A stretch of 64,000 nt of DNA from Candidatus Sedimenticola sp. (ex Thyasira tokunagai) (GTDB lineage: Bacteria > Pseudomonadota > Gammaproteobacteria > Chromatiales > Chromatiaceae). The stretch covers positions 1,612,598 through 1,676,597 of the forward strand of contig CP134874.1 of the NCBI GenBank assembly GCA_037318855.1, given 5' to 3'. Every line of letters starts with the position of its first letter. Position 1 is the first letter of the stretch. This document shows positions 1 through 11,885 of this stretch, piece by piece. The notes under the pieces were generated by a model. The model made no database searches. It was given only the letters and a program-made list of their open reading frames with translations, and was not told where the DNA came from. The translations under genes were made by a program, and so were the position numbers.

Positions 1-185
1 CGAAAGGCGAGTTTGGTTGCTATGTGATTTCCGATGGTGCCAATAAACCCTATCGACTTAAGATCCGCGCCCCGGGTTTTGTCCACCTATCGGCGATGGA
101 TGACATGGTGAGGGGCCATATGTTGTCTGACGTGGTGGCCGTGATTGGTACCATGGATGTTGTATTCGGGGAGATTGACCGCTGA
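1..185 (+). CDS. nuoD: NADH-quinone oxidoreductase subunit D, C-terminal end (partial)
   Basis: This is the last 60 codons of the 49-kDa subunit of complex I; the start lies outside the window. The reading frame begins at base 3 and ends with GEIDR and a TGA stop. The visible part carries the RAPGFVHL and [18 protein letters not shown]-type tail typical of NuoD. NuoD helps form the quinone-binding pocket in the peripheral arm. The stop codon overlaps the first base of the nuoE start (TGATG), which suggests translational coupling. Whether nuoC and nuoD are fused here cannot be seen. Confidence 0.95.
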   Translation, partial: KGEFGCYVISDGANKPYRLKIRAPGFVHLSAMDDMVRGHMLSDVVAVIGTMDVVFGEIDR

Positions 186-715
186 TGGGTTACAAAAACA
201 CACCAATGAGTACCGTCAAACCGAGCGAGGGAAAAGAGGCACTCTTTTCTCCCGAAGTGAAGGCAGAGATCGACAAGTGGATTGCCAAGTATCCTGAGGG
301 CTGGCAGCAGTCTGCTGTGATGGCGGCTTTGCGTATCGTACAGGATGAAAATGGCGGTTCACTTACCCGTGAGTTGATGGACAAAGTTGCCGCCTATCTG
401 GATATGCCGCCAATCGCTGTTTATGAGGTAGGCACCTTCTACTCCATGTATGAGCACAAGGCGGTAGGTAAGCATAAGGTGTGTGTCTGCACCAATGTCT
501 CCTGCATGATCAACGGCTCAGACAAGATTGTCGATCACCTGGAAAAAAAGCTGGGCGTCAAGATGGGCGAGGCCACTGAAGATGGCAAATATGGCCTGAA
601 AGAGGTTGAGTGCCTAGGCGCATGCGGTGGTGCACCGATGTTCCAGATCGGCAACAAATACTATGAGAATCTGACCCCCGAGTTGGTCGATACGATTCTG
701 AGCGGACTGGAGTAA
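185..715 (+). CDS. nuoE: NADH-quinone oxidoreductase subunit E
   Basis: The product (176 aa) is the 24-kDa thioredoxin-like subunit of the complex I NADH dehydrogenase module. It binds the N1a [2Fe-2S] cluster. The cluster cysteines are visible in CTNVSC (around residue 100) and CLGACGGAP (around residue 145). The start at 185 overlaps the nuoD stop. A second in-frame ATG at 206 (MSTVKPSEG) would shorten the protein by seven residues and cannot be excluded. The gene ends five bases before nuoF, consistent with a single transcript. Confidence 0.97.
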   Translation: MGYKNTPMSTVKPSEGKEALFSPEVKAEIDKWIAKYPEGWQQSAVMAALRIVQDENGGSLTRELMDKVAAYLDMPPIAVYEVGTFYSMYEHKAVGKHKVCVCTNVSCMINGSDKIVDHLEKKLGVKMGEATEDGKYGLKEVECLGACGGAPMFQIGNKYYENLTPELVDTILSGLE

Positions 716-720
716 GCGCC

Positions 721-1989
721 ATGGCGAATGAAGTCTGTTTTCGAAATATGGATCTTGATCGTCCCTGGCTGCTGGAGCAGTATCAGAGCCGCGGCGGTTA
801 TCAGGTGCTGGCCAAGATAATGAAGGAGGGCGTAACGCCCGAAGCGATCATTGATGAGGTCAAGGCATCCGGCTTGCGAGGTCGTGGTGGTGCTGGTTTC
901 CCCGCTGGACTGAAGTGGAGCTTTATCTCCCGTAATGCCCCCGGACAGAAGTATGTGGTCTGCAACTCTGATGAGGGCGAACCTGGCACCTTTAAGGATC
1001 GCGATATCCTGCGTTACAACCCCCATCAGTTGATTGAAGGGATGATTATCGCCAGTTATGCCATTGGTGCCAACAGAGCCTACAACTATATTCGTGGAGA
1101 GTTCTGGGAACCCTACGAACGCTTTGAAGCAGCATTGGAAGAGGCGCGCACCGCTGGTTTCCTTGGTGAAAATATCCTCGGTTCCGGTTTCGACCTTGAT
1201 ATTCATAGTCACCTCGGTGGAGGTGCTTATGTCTGTGGCGAAGAGACGGCCCTGCTCGAATCTATCGAGGGTAAGAAGGGGCAGCCCCGCTTCAAGCCGC
1301 CTTTCCCTGCACACTTCGGCCTCTACGGCTGTCCGACCATTATCAATAATACCGAGTCGCTTGCATCGATTCCGGTAATTATGGAGAAGGGCGGTCAGTG
1401 GTTTAAGGACCTTGGTGTCGAGAACAGCGGTGGTGCCAAGCTTTTCTCCATCTCAGGCAATATCAAAAACCCCGGTGTCTTTGAGATTCCCATGGGTACC
1501 CCCTTCTCTGAACTGCTTGAAATGGCAGGCGGAATGAAGGATGGCAGCAAGCTTAAGGCGGTGATCCCCGGCGGTTCATCCTCACCGATTATCCCCGGTG
1601 AGCAGATGATGGATCTGACCATGGATTACGATGCCATACAGAATGCCGGTTCCATGCTGGGCTCCGGCGCAGTGATCGTCCTCGATGACAGTAACTGCAT
1701 GGTGAAGGTACTGGAGCGTATGTCCTACTTCTATCATGAAGAGTCATGCGGTCAGTGTACTCCCTGCCGTGAAGGCACGGGCTGGCTCTACCGAGTGGTC
1801 AGCCGTATTGAGAACGGACAGGGCATGCCGGAAGATCTGGCTCTACTCGACGATATCACTACAAAGATTGCGGGGCGCACCATCTGCGCTCTAGGTGATG
1901 CGGCGGCCTTGCCGGTACAAGGCATGCTGAAGCATTACAGAGACGAGTTTGAGTATCATATAGAACATAAGAAGTGCATGGTTGGCTGA
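721..1989 (+). CDS. nuoF: NADH-quinone oxidoreductase subunit F
   Basis: The product (422 aa) is the NADH- and FMN-binding 51-kDa subunit, where electrons enter complex I. The glycine-rich nucleotide-binding motif GRGGAGFP is at residues 54-61. A second glycine-rich stretch, [15 protein letters not shown], is near residue 165. The N3 [4Fe-4S] cluster cysteines are in [12 protein letters not shown] near residue 345, with a fourth Cys in [11 protein letters not shown]. Length and motif order are normal for the family. It sits between nuoE and nuoG. Confidence 0.98.
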   Translation: MANEVCFRNMDLDRPWLLEQYQSRGGYQVLAKIMKEGVTPEAIIDEVKASGLRGRGGAGFPAGLKWSFISRNAPGQKYVVCNSDEGEPGTFKDRDILRYNPHQLIEGMIIASYAIGANRAYNYIRGEFWEPYERFEAALEEARTAGFLGENILGSGFDLDIHSHLGGGAYVCGEETALLESIEGKKGQPRFKPPFPAHFGLYGCPTIINNTESLASIPVIMEKGGQWFKDLGVENSGGAKLFSISGNIKNPGVFEIPMGTPFSELLEMAGGMKDGSKLKAVIPGGSSSPIIPGEQMMDLTMDYDAIQNAGSMLGSGAVIVLDDSNCMVKVLERMSYFYHEESCGQCTPCREGTGWLYRVVSRIENGQGMPEDLALLDDITTKIAGRTICALGDAAALPVQGMLKHYRDEFEYHIEHKKCMVG

Positions 1990-2041
1990 TAGGCCACCGA
2001 TTAAAGCACGATTATTGAGCACTGGTTAGAGAACTAAATCG

Positions 2042-4345
2042 ATGTCTGAAAACCAGACGATAACAATAGAAATTGATGGCCGGCAGTTGCAGGCCAACGC
2101 AGGCGAAATGCTGATTGATGCAGCGGATGCGGCGGGTATTGATATTCCCCGTTTCTGCTACCATAAGAAGCTTTCCGTCTCGGCCAACTGTCGCATGTGT
2201 CTGGTGGAAGTAGAGCGGGCGCCCAAGCCTCTGCCTGCTTGCGCCACGCCTGTTGCGGATGGAATGAAGGTTTTTACCTCATCTCCACTGGCTAAGGCGG
2301 CACAGAAAGGAACCATGGAGTTCCTTCTGATCAACCATCCGCTGGACTGCCCGATCTGTGATCAGGGCGGCGAGTGTGAACTGCAGGATGTGTCCGTAGG
2401 ATACGGCAGTGATCTCTCCCGTTTTGTCGAAGGCAAACGAGCAGTGGATAAGCCTGATATCGGCCCCTTGGTTAATGCCAACTTTACTCGCTGTATCCAC
2501 TGCACCCGCTGTGTCCGCTTCGGTGCAGAGATTGCCGGCGTGCGTGAGATGGGTGCAGTTGGTCGCAGTGAACACATGACTATCGGTACCTATGTTGAGA
2601 AGAGTGTCGATTCTGAGCTCTCCGGCAACATTATCGATGTTTGTCCGGTCGGTTCACTCACCTCCAAGCCCTATCGTTTCCAGGCGCGTGCCTGGGAATT
2701 GACCCAACGTGATACGGTTGCACCCCACGACTCGGTCGGCTCAAATCTATATCTCCATATTCGCCGTAACCAGGTGATGCGCGTTGTTCCTAAAGATAAC
2801 GAAGCAGTTAACGAGTGCTGGATCTCTGATCGCGACCGCTTCAGCTATGAGGGTCTCTACAGCGAGGATCGCCTGACCACACCGCTGATCAAGCGTGATG
2901 GTGCATGGCAGGAAGCTAGCTGGGAAGAAGCTCTTGAGGCAGCGGCCAAAGGACTTAAACAGAGTGGCGACCAGTTGGGCGCACTGGTCTCACCCACGGC
3001 TACCGTGGAGGAGATGCAACTAGCGCAGAAGCTGGTCCGCGGCCTTGGTAGTGAGAATATAGATTACCGTCTGCGCCAGGGTGATTTCCGTGGCCAAGAG
3101 CCTGCCTGTCGCTGGTTGGGCCAGAGTATTGAAGCACTGGAACAGCTTGATGCAGCACTGGTTATCGGTGCCAATGTGCGCAAGGAGCAGCCACTGCTCG
3201 GACACCGTCTGCGCAAGGCGGTTCTGGAGGGTTGCAAGGTCACCTACATCAACCCGTTTGAGATTGATCTCAATTACGTTGCAGAGCAACGTGTCAGCAG
3301 CCCCGCCGCCATGGTTGATGAGTTGGCTGCCCTGGCAAAAGCGTTGGGTGCTAGTGGTGGTGTGATTGATTCCGCCACGGTTGGCGATGAACATAATGCG
3401 TTGGCAGAGCAGTTGAAGAGTGCCGCTAAGGCGTCTGTATTGCTGGGCAATATGGCAACAGCCCATGCTGATTACTCAATACTTTGCGATCTGGCAGCTG
3501 CTGTTGCTGAAGCCAGTGGCGCGACTCTGGGGCATCTGCCAGAAGCGGCCAACAGCACCGGTGCCGCACTTACCGGGTTGGTATCCGGCTCTGGTAAAGA
3601 TGCTCAGGCCATGCTGGAACAGTCCCTGAGTGGCTATCTGCTGCTTGGTGTTGAGCCAGCCTACGATTTTGCTAATCCTGCGCTGGCAGATGAAGCACTC
3701 GCGAATGCCGGTTTTGTACTTTCGCTCAGTCCATTCCGTAGTGAAAGCATTGAAACGGTTGCAGATGTAATTCTGCCAATGGCGGCTTATGCCGAGACCT
3801 CCGGTACTTATATTAATGCTGAAGGCAGGTGGCAGTCCTTCACCGGTGCGGTCAATCCGAAAGGAAATACCCGCCCGGGGTGGAAGATTTTGCGAGTACT
3901 CGGTAACCAGCTTGATCTGGAAGGCTTTGATCAGATCAGCTCCAGCGATGTATTGGAGGAGGCGAAAGCAGCTGCAGGTGATCGGCATCCCGACAATACA
4001 GCAGCCGCAAGAGATATTAGCGAGAGGATACACTTAGCAGGCTCGCTGACTCGCATTGGCGATGTCCCGATCTATGCAGTGGATTCTTTGGTACGTCGTG
4101 CCGCTTCGTTGCAAAAGACGAGTGATGCCATCAGCGCGGCTCTCTACCTCAATAGTTCAGAGGCGGCCAAGGCCGGACTCAGTGAGGCACAGTCCGCCGT
4201 CGCAGTTCAGGGCGAAGGTCGTGCAGAGTTACCGGTTATTATCGATTCCAGCGTACCGGATGGTTGTGTCCGGATTCCCGCCGCATTGGCGGGTACAGAA
4301 GCACTGGGTAGTCAGTTTGGTGAAGTAACCCTGGAGAAGGCATAA
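2042..4345 (+). CDS. nuoG: NADH-quinone oxidoreductase subunit G
   Basis: The product (767 aa) is the 75-kDa iron-sulfur subunit that carries electrons from NuoE/F towards NuoI. The N-terminus is a ferredoxin-type [2Fe-2S] domain ([20 protein letters not shown], about residues 38-57). It is followed by a His-Cys cluster region ([18 protein letters not shown]) and a four-cysteine motif ([11 protein letters not shown]). The rest is molybdopterin-oxidoreductase-like. It is shorter than the E. coli protein, which is common outside the enterobacteria. A 52-base gap separates it from nuoF, the longest gap inside the operon. Confidence 0.97.
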   Translation: MSENQTITIEIDGRQLQANAGEMLIDAADAAGIDIPRFCYHKKLSVSANCRMCLVEVERAPKPLPACATPVADGMKVFTSSPLAKAAQKGTMEFLLINHPLDCPICDQGGECELQDVSVGYGSDLSRFVEGKRAVDKPDIGPLVNANFTRCIHCTRCVRFGAEIAGVREMGAVGRSEHMTIGTYVEKSVDSELSGNIIDVCPVGSLTSKPYRFQARAWELTQRDTVAPHDSVGSNLYLHIRRNQVMRVVPKDNEAVNECWISDRDRFSYEGLYSEDRLTTPLIKRDGAWQEASWEEALEAAAKGLKQSGDQLGALVSPTATVEEMQLAQKLVRGLGSENIDYRLRQGDFRGQEPACRWLGQSIEALEQLDAALVIGANVRKEQPLLGHRLRKAVLEGCKVTYINPFEIDLNYVAEQRVSSPAAMVDELAALAKALGASGGVIDSATVGDEHNALAEQLKSAAKASVLLGNMATAHADYSILCDLAAAVAEASGATLGHLPEAANSTGAALTGLVSGSGKDAQAMLEQSLSGYLLLGVEPAYDFANPALADEALANAGFVLSLSPFRSESIETVADVILPMAAYAETSGTYINAEGRWQSFTGAVNPKGNTRPGWKILRVLGNQLDLEGFDQISSSDVLEEAKAAAGDRHPDNTAAARDISERIHLAGSLTRIGDVPIYAVDSLVRRAASLQKTSDAISAALYLNSSEAAKAGLSEAQSAVAVQGEGRAELPVIIDSSVPDGCVRIPAALAGTEALGSQFGEVTLEKA

Positions 4346-4349
4346 ACCG

Positions 4350-5408
4350 ATGGATTTACTGATTAGTCTCTGGGAGTGGCTGGGTGAGAATCTGGTTATC
4401 ATGCAGATCATGATCAAGATCGTTGCGATCGTGGCTCCGCTGATGCTCTGTGTTGCCTATTTCACCTATGCCGAACGTAAACTTATCGGTTATATGCAGG
4501 TGCGTGTCGGCCCCAACCGGGTTGGGCCAAAAGGTTGGCTACAACCCATCGCCGATGCGGTGAAGCTGATGTTCAAGGAGATTATTATCCCGGAGAAGGG
4601 TAATAAACTACTATTCCTGATCGCACCTCTGCTGACTTTGGGTCCGGCCCTCGCCGCCTGGGCGGTATTCCCATTCAATGAGGAGTTGGTGCTGGCTGAC
4701 CTCAATGCCGGGCTACTCTATATCATTGCCCTTACCTCTGTGGGCGTCTACGGTGTGATCATCTCCGGTTGGGCCTCGAACTCAAAATACGCTTTTCTTG
4801 GTGCCATGCGTTCTGCCGCACAGATTGTCTCTTACGAGATCGCCATGGGCTTTGCTCTGGTGGGTGTTCTGGTGGCTGCCGGCAGTCTCAATCTGGGTGA
4901 AATCGTCAATGCTCAGAAGGGGAGCGCAGGCTTCCTCGACTGGTTTTGGTTACCGCTGCTGCCTCTATTTATCATCTATTTTATATCCGGTGTCGCTGAG
5001 ACCAACCGTGCTCCTTTCGATGTTGCCGAAGGTGAATCGGAGATTGTCGCCGGTTTCCATGTTGAGTACTCGGGGATGCCCTTCGCGGTCTTCTTCCTTG
5101 GCGAATACGCCAACATGATCCTGATATCGGCATTGACAGTGGTGTTCTTCCTCGGTGGTTGGTTGTCTCCGTTCCACGGCGTGCCAGTATTGGGCCCACT
5201 GTTTGAGTGGGTGCCCAGCCTCATCTGGCTGTTTGCCAAGACGGCGGCTGTCGGCTTCTTTTTCCTCTGGCTGCGCGCCACCTTTCCGCGCTACCGGTAC
5301 GATCAGATCATGCGGTTGGGATGGAAGGTGTTTATCCCCATCACAATTGTCTGGATTTTGGTGATTGGCGTGGCGGTGGTCTACCAACTGCCCTGGTGGT
5401 TTGACTGA
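4350..5408 (+). CDS. nuoH: NADH-quinone oxidoreductase subunit H
   Basis: The product (352 aa) is the ND1-type membrane subunit that joins the peripheral arm to the membrane arm and completes the quinone chamber. Eight or so hydrophobic segments are evident. Family motifs include [21 protein letters not shown] (residues about 33-53) and the loop [26 protein letters not shown] near residue 220. The stop overlaps the nuoI start in a TGATG junction. Confidence 0.98.
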   Translation: MDLLISLWEWLGENLVIMQIMIKIVAIVAPLMLCVAYFTYAERKLIGYMQVRVGPNRVGPKGWLQPIADAVKLMFKEIIIPEKGNKLLFLIAPLLTLGPALAAWAVFPFNEELVLADLNAGLLYIIALTSVGVYGVIISGWASNSKYAFLGAMRSAAQIVSYEIAMGFALVGVLVAAGSLNLGEIVNAQKGSAGFLDWFWLPLLPLFIIYFISGVAETNRAPFDVAEGESEIVAGFHVEYSGMPFAVFFLGEYANMILISALTVVFFLGGWLSPFHGVPVLGPLFEWVPSLIWLFAKTAAVGFFFLWLRATFPRYRYDQIMRLGWKVFIPITIVWILVIGVAVVYQLPWWFD

Positions 5409-5896
5409 TGAATATGTTGCGTGACTACATCAAAAGTCTGTTCCTGGTGGAACTGATAAAGGGTCTTGGCCTGACCGGTGGCCACATGTTCCGTAAAAAG
5501 TTTACGGTACAGTATCCGGAAGAGAATGCGCCGATATCGCCGCGTTTCCGCGGGCTACATGCTCAGCGTCGTTATGAGAACGGTGAGGAACGCTGCATCG
5601 CCTGTAAGCTTTGTGAAGCAACCTGTCCGGCGGCAGCGATAACCATTGAGTCAGAGCCTCGTGATGATGGCTCCCGGCGAACCACCCGTTACGATATCGA
5701 CCTGTTCAAGTGCATCTTCTGCGGTTACTGTCAGGAGTCATGTCCGGTAGATGCGATCGTTGAGACTAGGCTCTACGAGTATCACTTCGAGAGTCGTGAC
5801 GATGGGCTAATGACGAAGGAAAAGCTGTTGGCCGTCGGTGATAAATACGAGAGCCAGATTGCAGCTGATATCGTTGCACAGGCCAAATACCGCTAA
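5408..5896 (+). CDS. nuoI: NADH-quinone oxidoreductase subunit I
   Basis: The product (162 aa) is the TYKY-type ferredoxin subunit holding clusters N6a and N6b, next to the quinone site. Two complete 4Fe-4S motifs are visible: [12 protein letters not shown] (about residue 60) and [12 protein letters not shown] (about residue 99). The N-terminal amphipathic helix ([24 protein letters not shown]) is typical. The gene is coupled to nuoH by overlapping stop and start codons. Confidence 0.98.
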   Translation: MNMLRDYIKSLFLVELIKGLGLTGGHMFRKKFTVQYPEENAPISPRFRGLHAQRRYENGEERCIACKLCEATCPAAAITIESEPRDDGSRRTTRYDIDLFKCIFCGYCQESCPVDAIVETRLYEYHFESRDDGLMTKEKLLAVGDKYESQIAADIVAQAKYR

Positions 5897-5935
5897 TGAT
5901 TGCGTTGACTAAAAAATATAGGACTGGATGATCAG

Positions 5936-6535
5936 ATGACATTCCAACTGTTTATCTTTTATACGTTCTCCGCCATTCTGCTGTATGCAGCAACGATGGT
6001 GATTACCCGGCGTAATCCGGTTCATTCGGCACTGTTCCTGGTGCTGGCGTTTGCCAGTAGTTCAGGTATCTGGATGCTGGCGGAGGCGGAGTTCCTAGCT
6101 ATCGTGCTGGTGCTTGTTTATGTCGGTGCAGTGATGGTGCTGTTCCTGTTTGTAGTGATGATGCTGGATGTCGATACCGCTACCATGCGTGCCGGCTTTA
6201 TCAAGTATCTTCCTGTTGGTGCCCTGGTGGCTTTTACCATGGCGGTAGAGATGTTCCTGGTCGTTGGCCCTGGTAATTTCGGTCTCGACAAGGCGCCGGC
6301 CCCTGTGCCCCAACCTGCGACGTACAACAATACCGAGGAGTTGGGCAGCGTTCTCTACACTGCCTATATGTATCCTTTTGAGATTGCGGCCGTCATTCTG
6401 CTGGTCGCGATTATCGCCGCCATAGGCTTGACTATGCGCAAACGTCCTGAGACCAAGTCCCAGGATCCTGCGCTACAGGTGAAGGTCACGAGTGCAGATC
6501 GCCTGCGTGTAGTAAAGATGGATTCAGAGGAGTGA
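5936..6535 (+). CDS. nuoJ: NADH-quinone oxidoreductase subunit J
   Basis: The product (199 aa) is the ND6-type membrane subunit with about five transmembrane segments. The conserved region [30 protein letters not shown] contains the pi-bulge helix characteristic of ND6/NuoJ. A proline- and threonine-rich loop follows and then a final hydrophobic helix ([18 protein letters not shown]). The C-terminal charged tail is somewhat long. It precedes nuoK by ten bases. Confidence 0.96.
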   Translation: MTFQLFIFYTFSAILLYAATMVITRRNPVHSALFLVLAFASSSGIWMLAEAEFLAIVLVLVYVGAVMVLFLFVVMMLDVDTATMRAGFIKYLPVGALVAFTMAVEMFLVVGPGNFGLDKAPAPVPQPATYNNTEELGSVLYTAYMYPFEIAAVILLVAIIAAIGLTMRKRPETKSQDPALQVKVTSADRLRVVKMDSEE

Positions 6536-6545
6536 TGGGGCCAAT

Positions 6546-6851
6546 ATGATCGCACTTTCAGATTTTCTAATTCTCGGCGCGGCTCTTTTCTCGCTTAGCG
6601 TCGCCGGGATTTTCATTAACCGCAAGAACGTCATCATTCTTTTGATGTGTGTTGAGCTTATGCTGCTTGCGGTCAATATGAACTTTATTGCCTTCTCGCA
6701 TTTTCATGGCGATCTGGCGGGTCAGGTGTTTGTCTTCTTTATCCTGACAGTCGCAGCGGCTGAGGCGGCTATAGGCCTGGCCATTCTGGTGGTGTTGTTC
6801 CGTAACCGCCACACCATCAACGTTGAAGATTTGGATACGCTCAAGGGTTAA
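6546..6851 (+). CDS. nuoK: NADH-quinone oxidoreductase subunit K
   Basis: The product (101 aa) is the ND4L-type subunit with three transmembrane helices. Conserved acidic residues lie within membrane segments, in [14 protein letters not shown] (Glu about 36) and [13 protein letters not shown] (Glu about 72); both are needed for proton transfer in characterised enzymes. Length is typical. Only two bases separate its stop from the nuoL start. Confidence 0.97.
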   Translation: MIALSDFLILGAALFSLSVAGIFINRKNVIILLMCVELMLLAVNMNFIAFSHFHGDLAGQVFVFFILTVAAAEAAIGLAILVVLFRNRHTINVEDLDTLKG

Positions 6852-6853
6852 GC

Positions 6854-8842
6854 ATGGAAAAGATATATCTCCTTATCGTGCTGGCGCCCCTGTTAGGCGC
6901 AATCACCGCCGGTTTTTTCGGCAGTAAAATCGGTCGTGCCGGTGCCCATTGGGTGGCCAGCCTCGGCGTAGGTACATCAGCACTGCTCTCAATTTACGTG
7001 TTATTCGGTTTTATCACCGGTAACCTGCAGGTCTACAACGAGTCAGTCTACGTTTGGATGGTGAGTGACGGTTTACGTATGGAAGTCGGCTTCCTGGTAG
7101 ATCAGCTTACCGCCGTGATGTTGGTTGTGGTCACCTTTGTCTCCTTCTGTGTACACATCTACACCATCGGCTACATGGCTCATGATGAGGAGAACTGGCC
7201 TAAGGCGAGCCTGGCTGGGCATAACAGCTACCAACGCTTTTTCAGCTACATATCTCTCTTTACCTTCTCCATGCTTATGCTGGTGATGGCCAACAACTTC
7301 ATGCAGCTCTTCTTTGGCTGGGAAGCTGTGGGCCTGGTCTCCTATCTGTTGATCGGTTTCTGGTCTGTGCGCCCGACAGCGGTGTTCGCCAACCTTAAAG
7401 CGTTCCTGGTCAACCGCGTTGGTGATTTCGGTTTTATTCTGGGTATCGCTGCAGTTGCCATGTACTTCAACAGCCTCGACTATTCAGAAGTATTTGCTCA
7501 GGCGCCAAGCTTTGCCGACACCCAGATTCAGATCTGGGGTGACACCAGCTGGTCGCTTATGACAGTAATCTGCATACTACTGTTTGTTGGCGCTATGGGT
7601 AAGTCGGCCCAGGTCCCGCTGCATGTGTGGCTGCCTGATTCAATGGAAGGTCCAACACCTATCTCCGCTTTGATCCACGCCGCTACCATGGTTACCGCCG
7701 GTGTCTTTATGGTGGCGCGTATGTCACCACTCTTTGAGTTCTCAGAGACGGCATTGACCTTTGTTCTGGTGATTGGCGCTACTACCGCACTCTTTACTGG
7801 ACTGATCGGTATCGTACAGAACGATATCAAGCGGGTGGTTGCATACTCCACGCTGTCACAGCTTGGTTATATGATGGTAGCTCTGGGGGTTTCGGCCTAC
7901 GCCGCAGGTATCTTCCACCTGATGACCCATGCTTTCTTCAAAGCGCTGCTGTTCCTGGCCGCGGGTTCTGTGATCATCGGTATGCACCATGATCAAGACA
8001 TTCGCAATATGGGTGGCCTAAAGAAGTACATGCCCTGGACCTACTGGACCTCTCTAATCGGTTCACTGGCCCTGATCGGATTCCCAGGTTTCTCCGGATT
8101 CTTCTCCAAGGATGCCATCATTGAAGCGGTACACCATTCTCATATAGCCGGCTCTGGCTACGCCTATGCGGCTGTGCTGATGGGTGTTTTTATCACCGCA
8201 CTCTATAGTTTCCGTATGTTCTTCCTGGTGTTCCACGGTAAGGGACCTCGCGATGAGCATGCCAAGGCCCACCTCCATGAGTCACCCAAAGTGGTGTGGG
8301 TGCCGCTAGTGATGCTGGCTATTCCCTCTATTGGTATCGGCTACTTCACCATGGATACGATGCTATTTGGCGACTGGTTCAAGGATGTACTGTTTGTCTT
8401 ACCCCAGCATGACACTCTGGCTGAGTTGGGTAAGGCGGTACACGGACCCAACTCGATGATTGCTCATGGCTTTGCAGGTCCGGCGCTCTATCTCGCCTTT
8501 GCCGGTGTCGCGGTAGCCTTCTTCATCTATATGATGAAGCCAAGTGTTGCCGATGCTATCAAGACCCGCTTGGATCTTGTGCACCTGCTGCTGGAGAAGA
8601 AGTACTTCTTTGATGAGCTCTATCAGTTCATCTTCGCCGGCGGTAGTCGGGGTATCGGCAAGTTTTTTTGGAATGTCGGTGACAAAGGGATCATAGATGG
8701 TCTGATCATTAATGGATCAGCCCGTACCGTCGGTCGCTTTGCGGACTGGGTCCGTAATGTCCAGACCGGTTATCTGTTTCACTACGCTATTGCCATGATA
8801 CTGGGTCTGCTTGTACTGCTGACCTGGTTCGTGATCGCTTAA
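6854..8842 (+). CDS. nuoL: NADH-quinone oxidoreductase subunit L
   Basis: The product (662 aa) is the distal ND5-type antiporter-like proton channel. It includes the family signatures FFGWEAVGLVSYLLIGFW and GKSAQVPLHVWLPDSMEGPTPISALIHAATMV. The long C-terminal lateral helix region expected of NuoL is present, ending in a last transmembrane helix (FHYAIAMILGLLVLLTWF). Its length is slightly greater than E. coli NuoL. It sits directly after nuoK and before nuoM. Confidence 0.98.
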   Translation: MEKIYLLIVLAPLLGAITAGFFGSKIGRAGAHWVASLGVGTSALLSIYVLFGFITGNLQVYNESVYVWMVSDGLRMEVGFLVDQLTAVMLVVVTFVSFCVHIYTIGYMAHDEENWPKASLAGHNSYQRFFSYISLFTFSMLMLVMANNFMQLFFGWEAVGLVSYLLIGFWSVRPTAVFANLKAFLVNRVGDFGFILGIAAVAMYFNSLDYSEVFAQAPSFADTQIQIWGDTSWSLMTVICILLFVGAMGKSAQVPLHVWLPDSMEGPTPISALIHAATMVTAGVFMVARMSPLFEFSETALTFVLVIGATTALFTGLIGIVQNDIKRVVAYSTLSQLGYMMVALGVSAYAAGIFHLMTHAFFKALLFLAAGSVIIGMHHDQDIRNMGGLKKYMPWTYWTSLIGSLALIGFPGFSGFFSKDAIIEAVHHSHIAGSGYAYAAVLMGVFITALYSFRMFFLVFHGKGPRDEHAKAHLHESPKVVWVPLVMLAIPSIGIGYFTMDTMLFGDWFKDVLFVLPQHDTLAELGKAVHGPNSMIAHGFAGPALYLAFAGVAVAFFIYMMKPSVADAIKTRLDLVHLLLEKKYFFDELYQFIFAGGSRGIGKFFWNVGDKGIIDGLIINGSARTVGRFADWVRNVQTGYLFHYAIAMILGLLVLLTWFVIA

Positions 8843-8861
8843 GAAAGGTAGGACGCTACGT

Positions 8862-10376
8862 ATGTTTGCAGACTGGCCCATTCTCAGTTTGACCATCTGG
8901 CTGCCGATAATCGGCGGCATACTGGTGCTCGCCAGCGGTGATAAGGAACCTAATGCCACCCGCTGGACCGCCCTGATAGTGGCGATACTCACCTTTATTG
9001 TGAGTTTACCGCTCTATTCAGGATTCGATATCTCTACAGCAGATATGCAGTTTGTCGAGCGTAGCCCCTGGATACCTCTATTCAACATTGAGTATTACCT
9101 TGGTGTTGACGGTATCTCCATGCCGCTGATCATTCTTACTACCTTTATCTCGATTTTCGTTATCATCGCCGGCTGGGAAGTGATTAAGTTCAAGCAGTCT
9201 CACTACATGGCGGCGTTCCTGATCATGGAAGGCGTTATGGTCGGTGTTTTCTCGGCACTGGATGCGATGCTCTTCTACGTTTACTGGGAGGCAATGCTGA
9301 TTCCGATGTTCCTTATCATCGGTGTCTGGGGTGGACCGAATAGAGTCTACGCAACGATCAAGTTTTTCCTCTACACTTTCTTTGGTTCAGTGTTCATGCT
9401 GGTTGCACTGATCTATATGTACTTCCAGTCCGGCAGCTTTGAAATCCTCGGTTTCCACACTCTCAAACTGGGGCTGACCGAGCAGATCCTTATCTTTGTC
9501 GCCTTCCTTATGGCTTTTGCGGTCAAGGTGCCGATGTGGCCGGTCCATACCTGGTTGCCTGACGCTCACGTTGAGGCGCCCACTGGGGGCTCAGTGATCC
9601 TGGCGGCAATCATGCTGAAGATTGGTGGTTACGGATTCCTTCGCTTCAGCTTGCCAATCACCCCCAACGCCAGTAGTGAGCTGGATTGGGTAATCATAAC
9701 CATGTCTCTGATTGCAGTGGTCTACATCGGCTTTGTTGCCCTGGCTCAGTCAGATATGAAGAAGTTGATTGCATACTCTTCCATCGCCCATATGGGTTTT
9801 GTCACCCTCGGCTTCTTTATCGTCTTCATGATCGCCAATAACCCGGACACTTCATCCGGTGCGATGCTTGGTATGGAAGGCGGTATGGTGCAGATGGTAT
9901 CCCACGGCTTTATCTCCGCCGCTATGTTCCTCTGTGTTGGTGTCCTCTATGACCGCATGCACAGTCGTGAGATTTCGAGCTATGGTGGTGTTGTTCACAG
10001 CATGCCGATATTTGCCGGATTTATGGTCTTTTTTGCCATGTCCAATGCCGGTCTACCCGGTACCTCAGGCTTTGTTGGTGAGTTCATGGTGATCCTGGCT
10101 GCTTTCCGTGCGGACTTCTGGTTTGCCTTCCTGGCGGCTACCACCCTGATTATTGGTGCAGCCTACACACTGTGGATGGTCAAGCGTGTCCTCTTCGGTG
10201 AAGTGGCCAGTGAAGCCGTAGCTGGTCTGCAGGATATCAATAAGCGCGAATTTATCATCCTTGGCTCACTTGCCCTGGCTGTTCTGGTCCTTGGCCTCTG
10301 GCCGGCACCTTTGGTGGAAGTGATGGATGTCTCCATCAGCAACCTGTTGAAACATATTGCCGTCTCCAAGCTATAA
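8862..10376 (+). CDS. nuoM: NADH-quinone oxidoreductase subunit M
   Basis: The product (504 aa) is the ND4-type antiporter-like proton channel. About 14 transmembrane segments are evident. Conserved motifs include YVYWEAMLIPMFLIIGVWGG (membrane glutamate) and KVPMWPVHTWLPDAHVEAPT, followed by the lysine-bearing helix AQSDMKKLIAYSSIAHMG. The start at 8862 follows a purine-rich AAGAAAGGTAGGA stretch suitable as a ribosome site. Confidence 0.98.
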   Translation: MFADWPILSLTIWLPIIGGILVLASGDKEPNATRWTALIVAILTFIVSLPLYSGFDISTADMQFVERSPWIPLFNIEYYLGVDGISMPLIILTTFISIFVIIAGWEVIKFKQSHYMAAFLIMEGVMVGVFSALDAMLFYVYWEAMLIPMFLIIGVWGGPNRVYATIKFFLYTFFGSVFMLVALIYMYFQSGSFEILGFHTLKLGLTEQILIFVAFLMAFAVKVPMWPVHTWLPDAHVEAPTGGSVILAAIMLKIGGYGFLRFSLPITPNASSELDWVIITMSLIAVVYIGFVALAQSDMKKLIAYSSIAHMGFVTLGFFIVFMIANNPDTSSGAMLGMEGGMVQMVSHGFISAAMFLCVGVLYDRMHSREISSYGGVVHSMPIFAGFMVFFAMSNAGLPGTSGFVGEFMVILAAFRADFWFAFLAATTLIIGAAYTLWMVKRVLFGEVASEAVAGLQDINKREFIILGSLALAVLVLGLWPAPLVEVMDVSISNLLKHIAVSKL

Positions 10377-10406
10377 GCCGGCCTATTAAAGAATTGGTGA
10401 GTATCA

Positions 10407-11849
10407 ATGCAATTTGACATGTCCAACCTGATACCGGTTCTGCCGGAGATCTTTATACTGACAGCGGCCTGTGTGGTGCTGGTGGTCGATCTCTTCCTCA
10501 AAGAGGAGCAGCGTATTGTTAGCTACGGTATGGCACAGGTGAGCCTGCTGCTGGCCGTGGGTATCACTCTGTTGACTGCCGGTGATGGGACACAGATTGT
10601 CTTTGATGGCAATGTCGTTCGTGATGCCATGAGCGATGTACTGAAGATCTCTATCTATATTGTCAGCGCTGCCGGTTTCCTTTATGCCAAGGATTACCTG
10701 ATCGACCGTGACCTGTTTAAGGGTGAGTTCTACGTACTTGGTCTGTTCGCTGTACTCGGCATGATGGTGATGGTCTCAGCTAACACATTCCTCACCGTCT
10801 ATCTCGGTCTGGAACTGCTGGCTCTCTCTCTCTACGCTCTGGTCGCCTTCAATCGTGATTCCACTGATGGTTCCGAGGCGGCGATGAAATATTTCGTCCT
10901 CGGTGCATTGGCATCGGGTATGCTGCTCTACGGTATCTCCATGATTTATGGTGCCACCGGATCCATTGAGTTCCAGGCAGTGGCTCAAGGCCTTGGCAAT
11001 GCGGATGTGAACAAGACCGTACTGGTGTTTGGTTTGGTCTTTGTTGTTATCGGTCTTGCCTTCAAACTAGGCGCTGTACCTTTCCATATGTGGGTGCCGG
11101 ATGTCTATCATGGTGCGCCTACCGCAGTGACGATCTTCATCGGCAGCGCGCCGAAGATCGCCGCCTTTGCCTTGGCTATGCGTATGCTGGTGGATGGTCT
11201 CGGCAGCCTCCATGCCGATTGGCAGGGGATGCTGATTATTCTCGCCATCCTATCAATGGGTGTAGGTAATATTTTTGCCCTCGCTCAGGGGAATATCAAG
11301 CGTATGCTTGCCTATTCCACCATCTCCCATGTTGGTTTTATCCTGCTTGGAATCCTTGTTGGTAGCACCAGCGGCTACGCAGCCGCTATGTTCTACAGCA
11401 TTGTCTATGCGCTAATGGCGCTCGGTGGCTTCGGTATCGTTATGCTGTTGAGCCGTAGAGGCTTTGAAGCAGACAACCTGAACGACTACAAGGGTCTCAA
11501 CGAACGTAGCCCCTGGTTCGCCGGTATGATGTTGCTGGTGATGTTCTCTATGGCAGGTGTTCCTCCAACCGTCGGCTTCTTCGCCAAGTTGGTTGTGCTA
11601 GAGGCCCTTGTCAGCAGCGGACTCACCTGGTTGGCTCTGGTGGGTGTCTTCTTCTCCATTATCGGTGCCTTCTATTACCTGCGCATCATCAAGCTGATGT
11701 ACTTTGATAAGCCTGAGGATGAGACACCGCTGAGCGCCAGCCTCGATACCCGTGTGGTACTGTCGCTCAACGGTTTGTCGATGCTGGTATTGGGGCTCTT
11801 CCCTGCAGGGCTGCTATCGGTCTGCGCTGCTGCATTTGCCGCTTCATAG
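10407..11849 (+). CDS. nuoN: NADH-quinone oxidoreductase subunit N
   Basis: The product (480 aa) is the ND2-type antiporter-like proton channel, placed between NuoK and NuoM in the complex. Motifs include [20 protein letters not shown] and [21 protein letters not shown], then [19 protein letters not shown]. It is the last gene of the operon: a strong intrinsic terminator lies about 40 bases downstream. Length and gene order match the standard bacterial arrangement. Confidence 0.98.
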   Translation: MQFDMSNLIPVLPEIFILTAACVVLVVDLFLKEEQRIVSYGMAQVSLLLAVGITLLTAGDGTQIVFDGNVVRDAMSDVLKISIYIVSAAGFLYAKDYLIDRDLFKGEFYVLGLFAVLGMMVMVSANTFLTVYLGLELLALSLYALVAFNRDSTDGSEAAMKYFVLGALASGMLLYGISMIYGATGSIEFQAVAQGLGNADVNKTVLVFGLVFVVIGLAFKLGAVPFHMWVPDVYHGAPTAVTIFIGSAPKIAAFALAMRMLVDGLGSLHADWQGMLIILAILSMGVGNIFALAQGNIKRMLAYSTISHVGFILLGILVGSTSGYAAAMFYSIVYALMALGGFGIVMLLSRRGFEADNLNDYKGLNERSPWFAGMMLLVMFSMAGVPPTVGFFAKLVVLEALVSSGLTWLALVGVFFSIIGAFYYLRIIKLMYFDKPEDETPLSASLDTRVVLSLNGLSMLVLGLFPAGLLSVCAAAFAAS

Positions 11850-11885
11850 TCTCGCCTACCGCTACATAAAGCATAGATTGAAGAG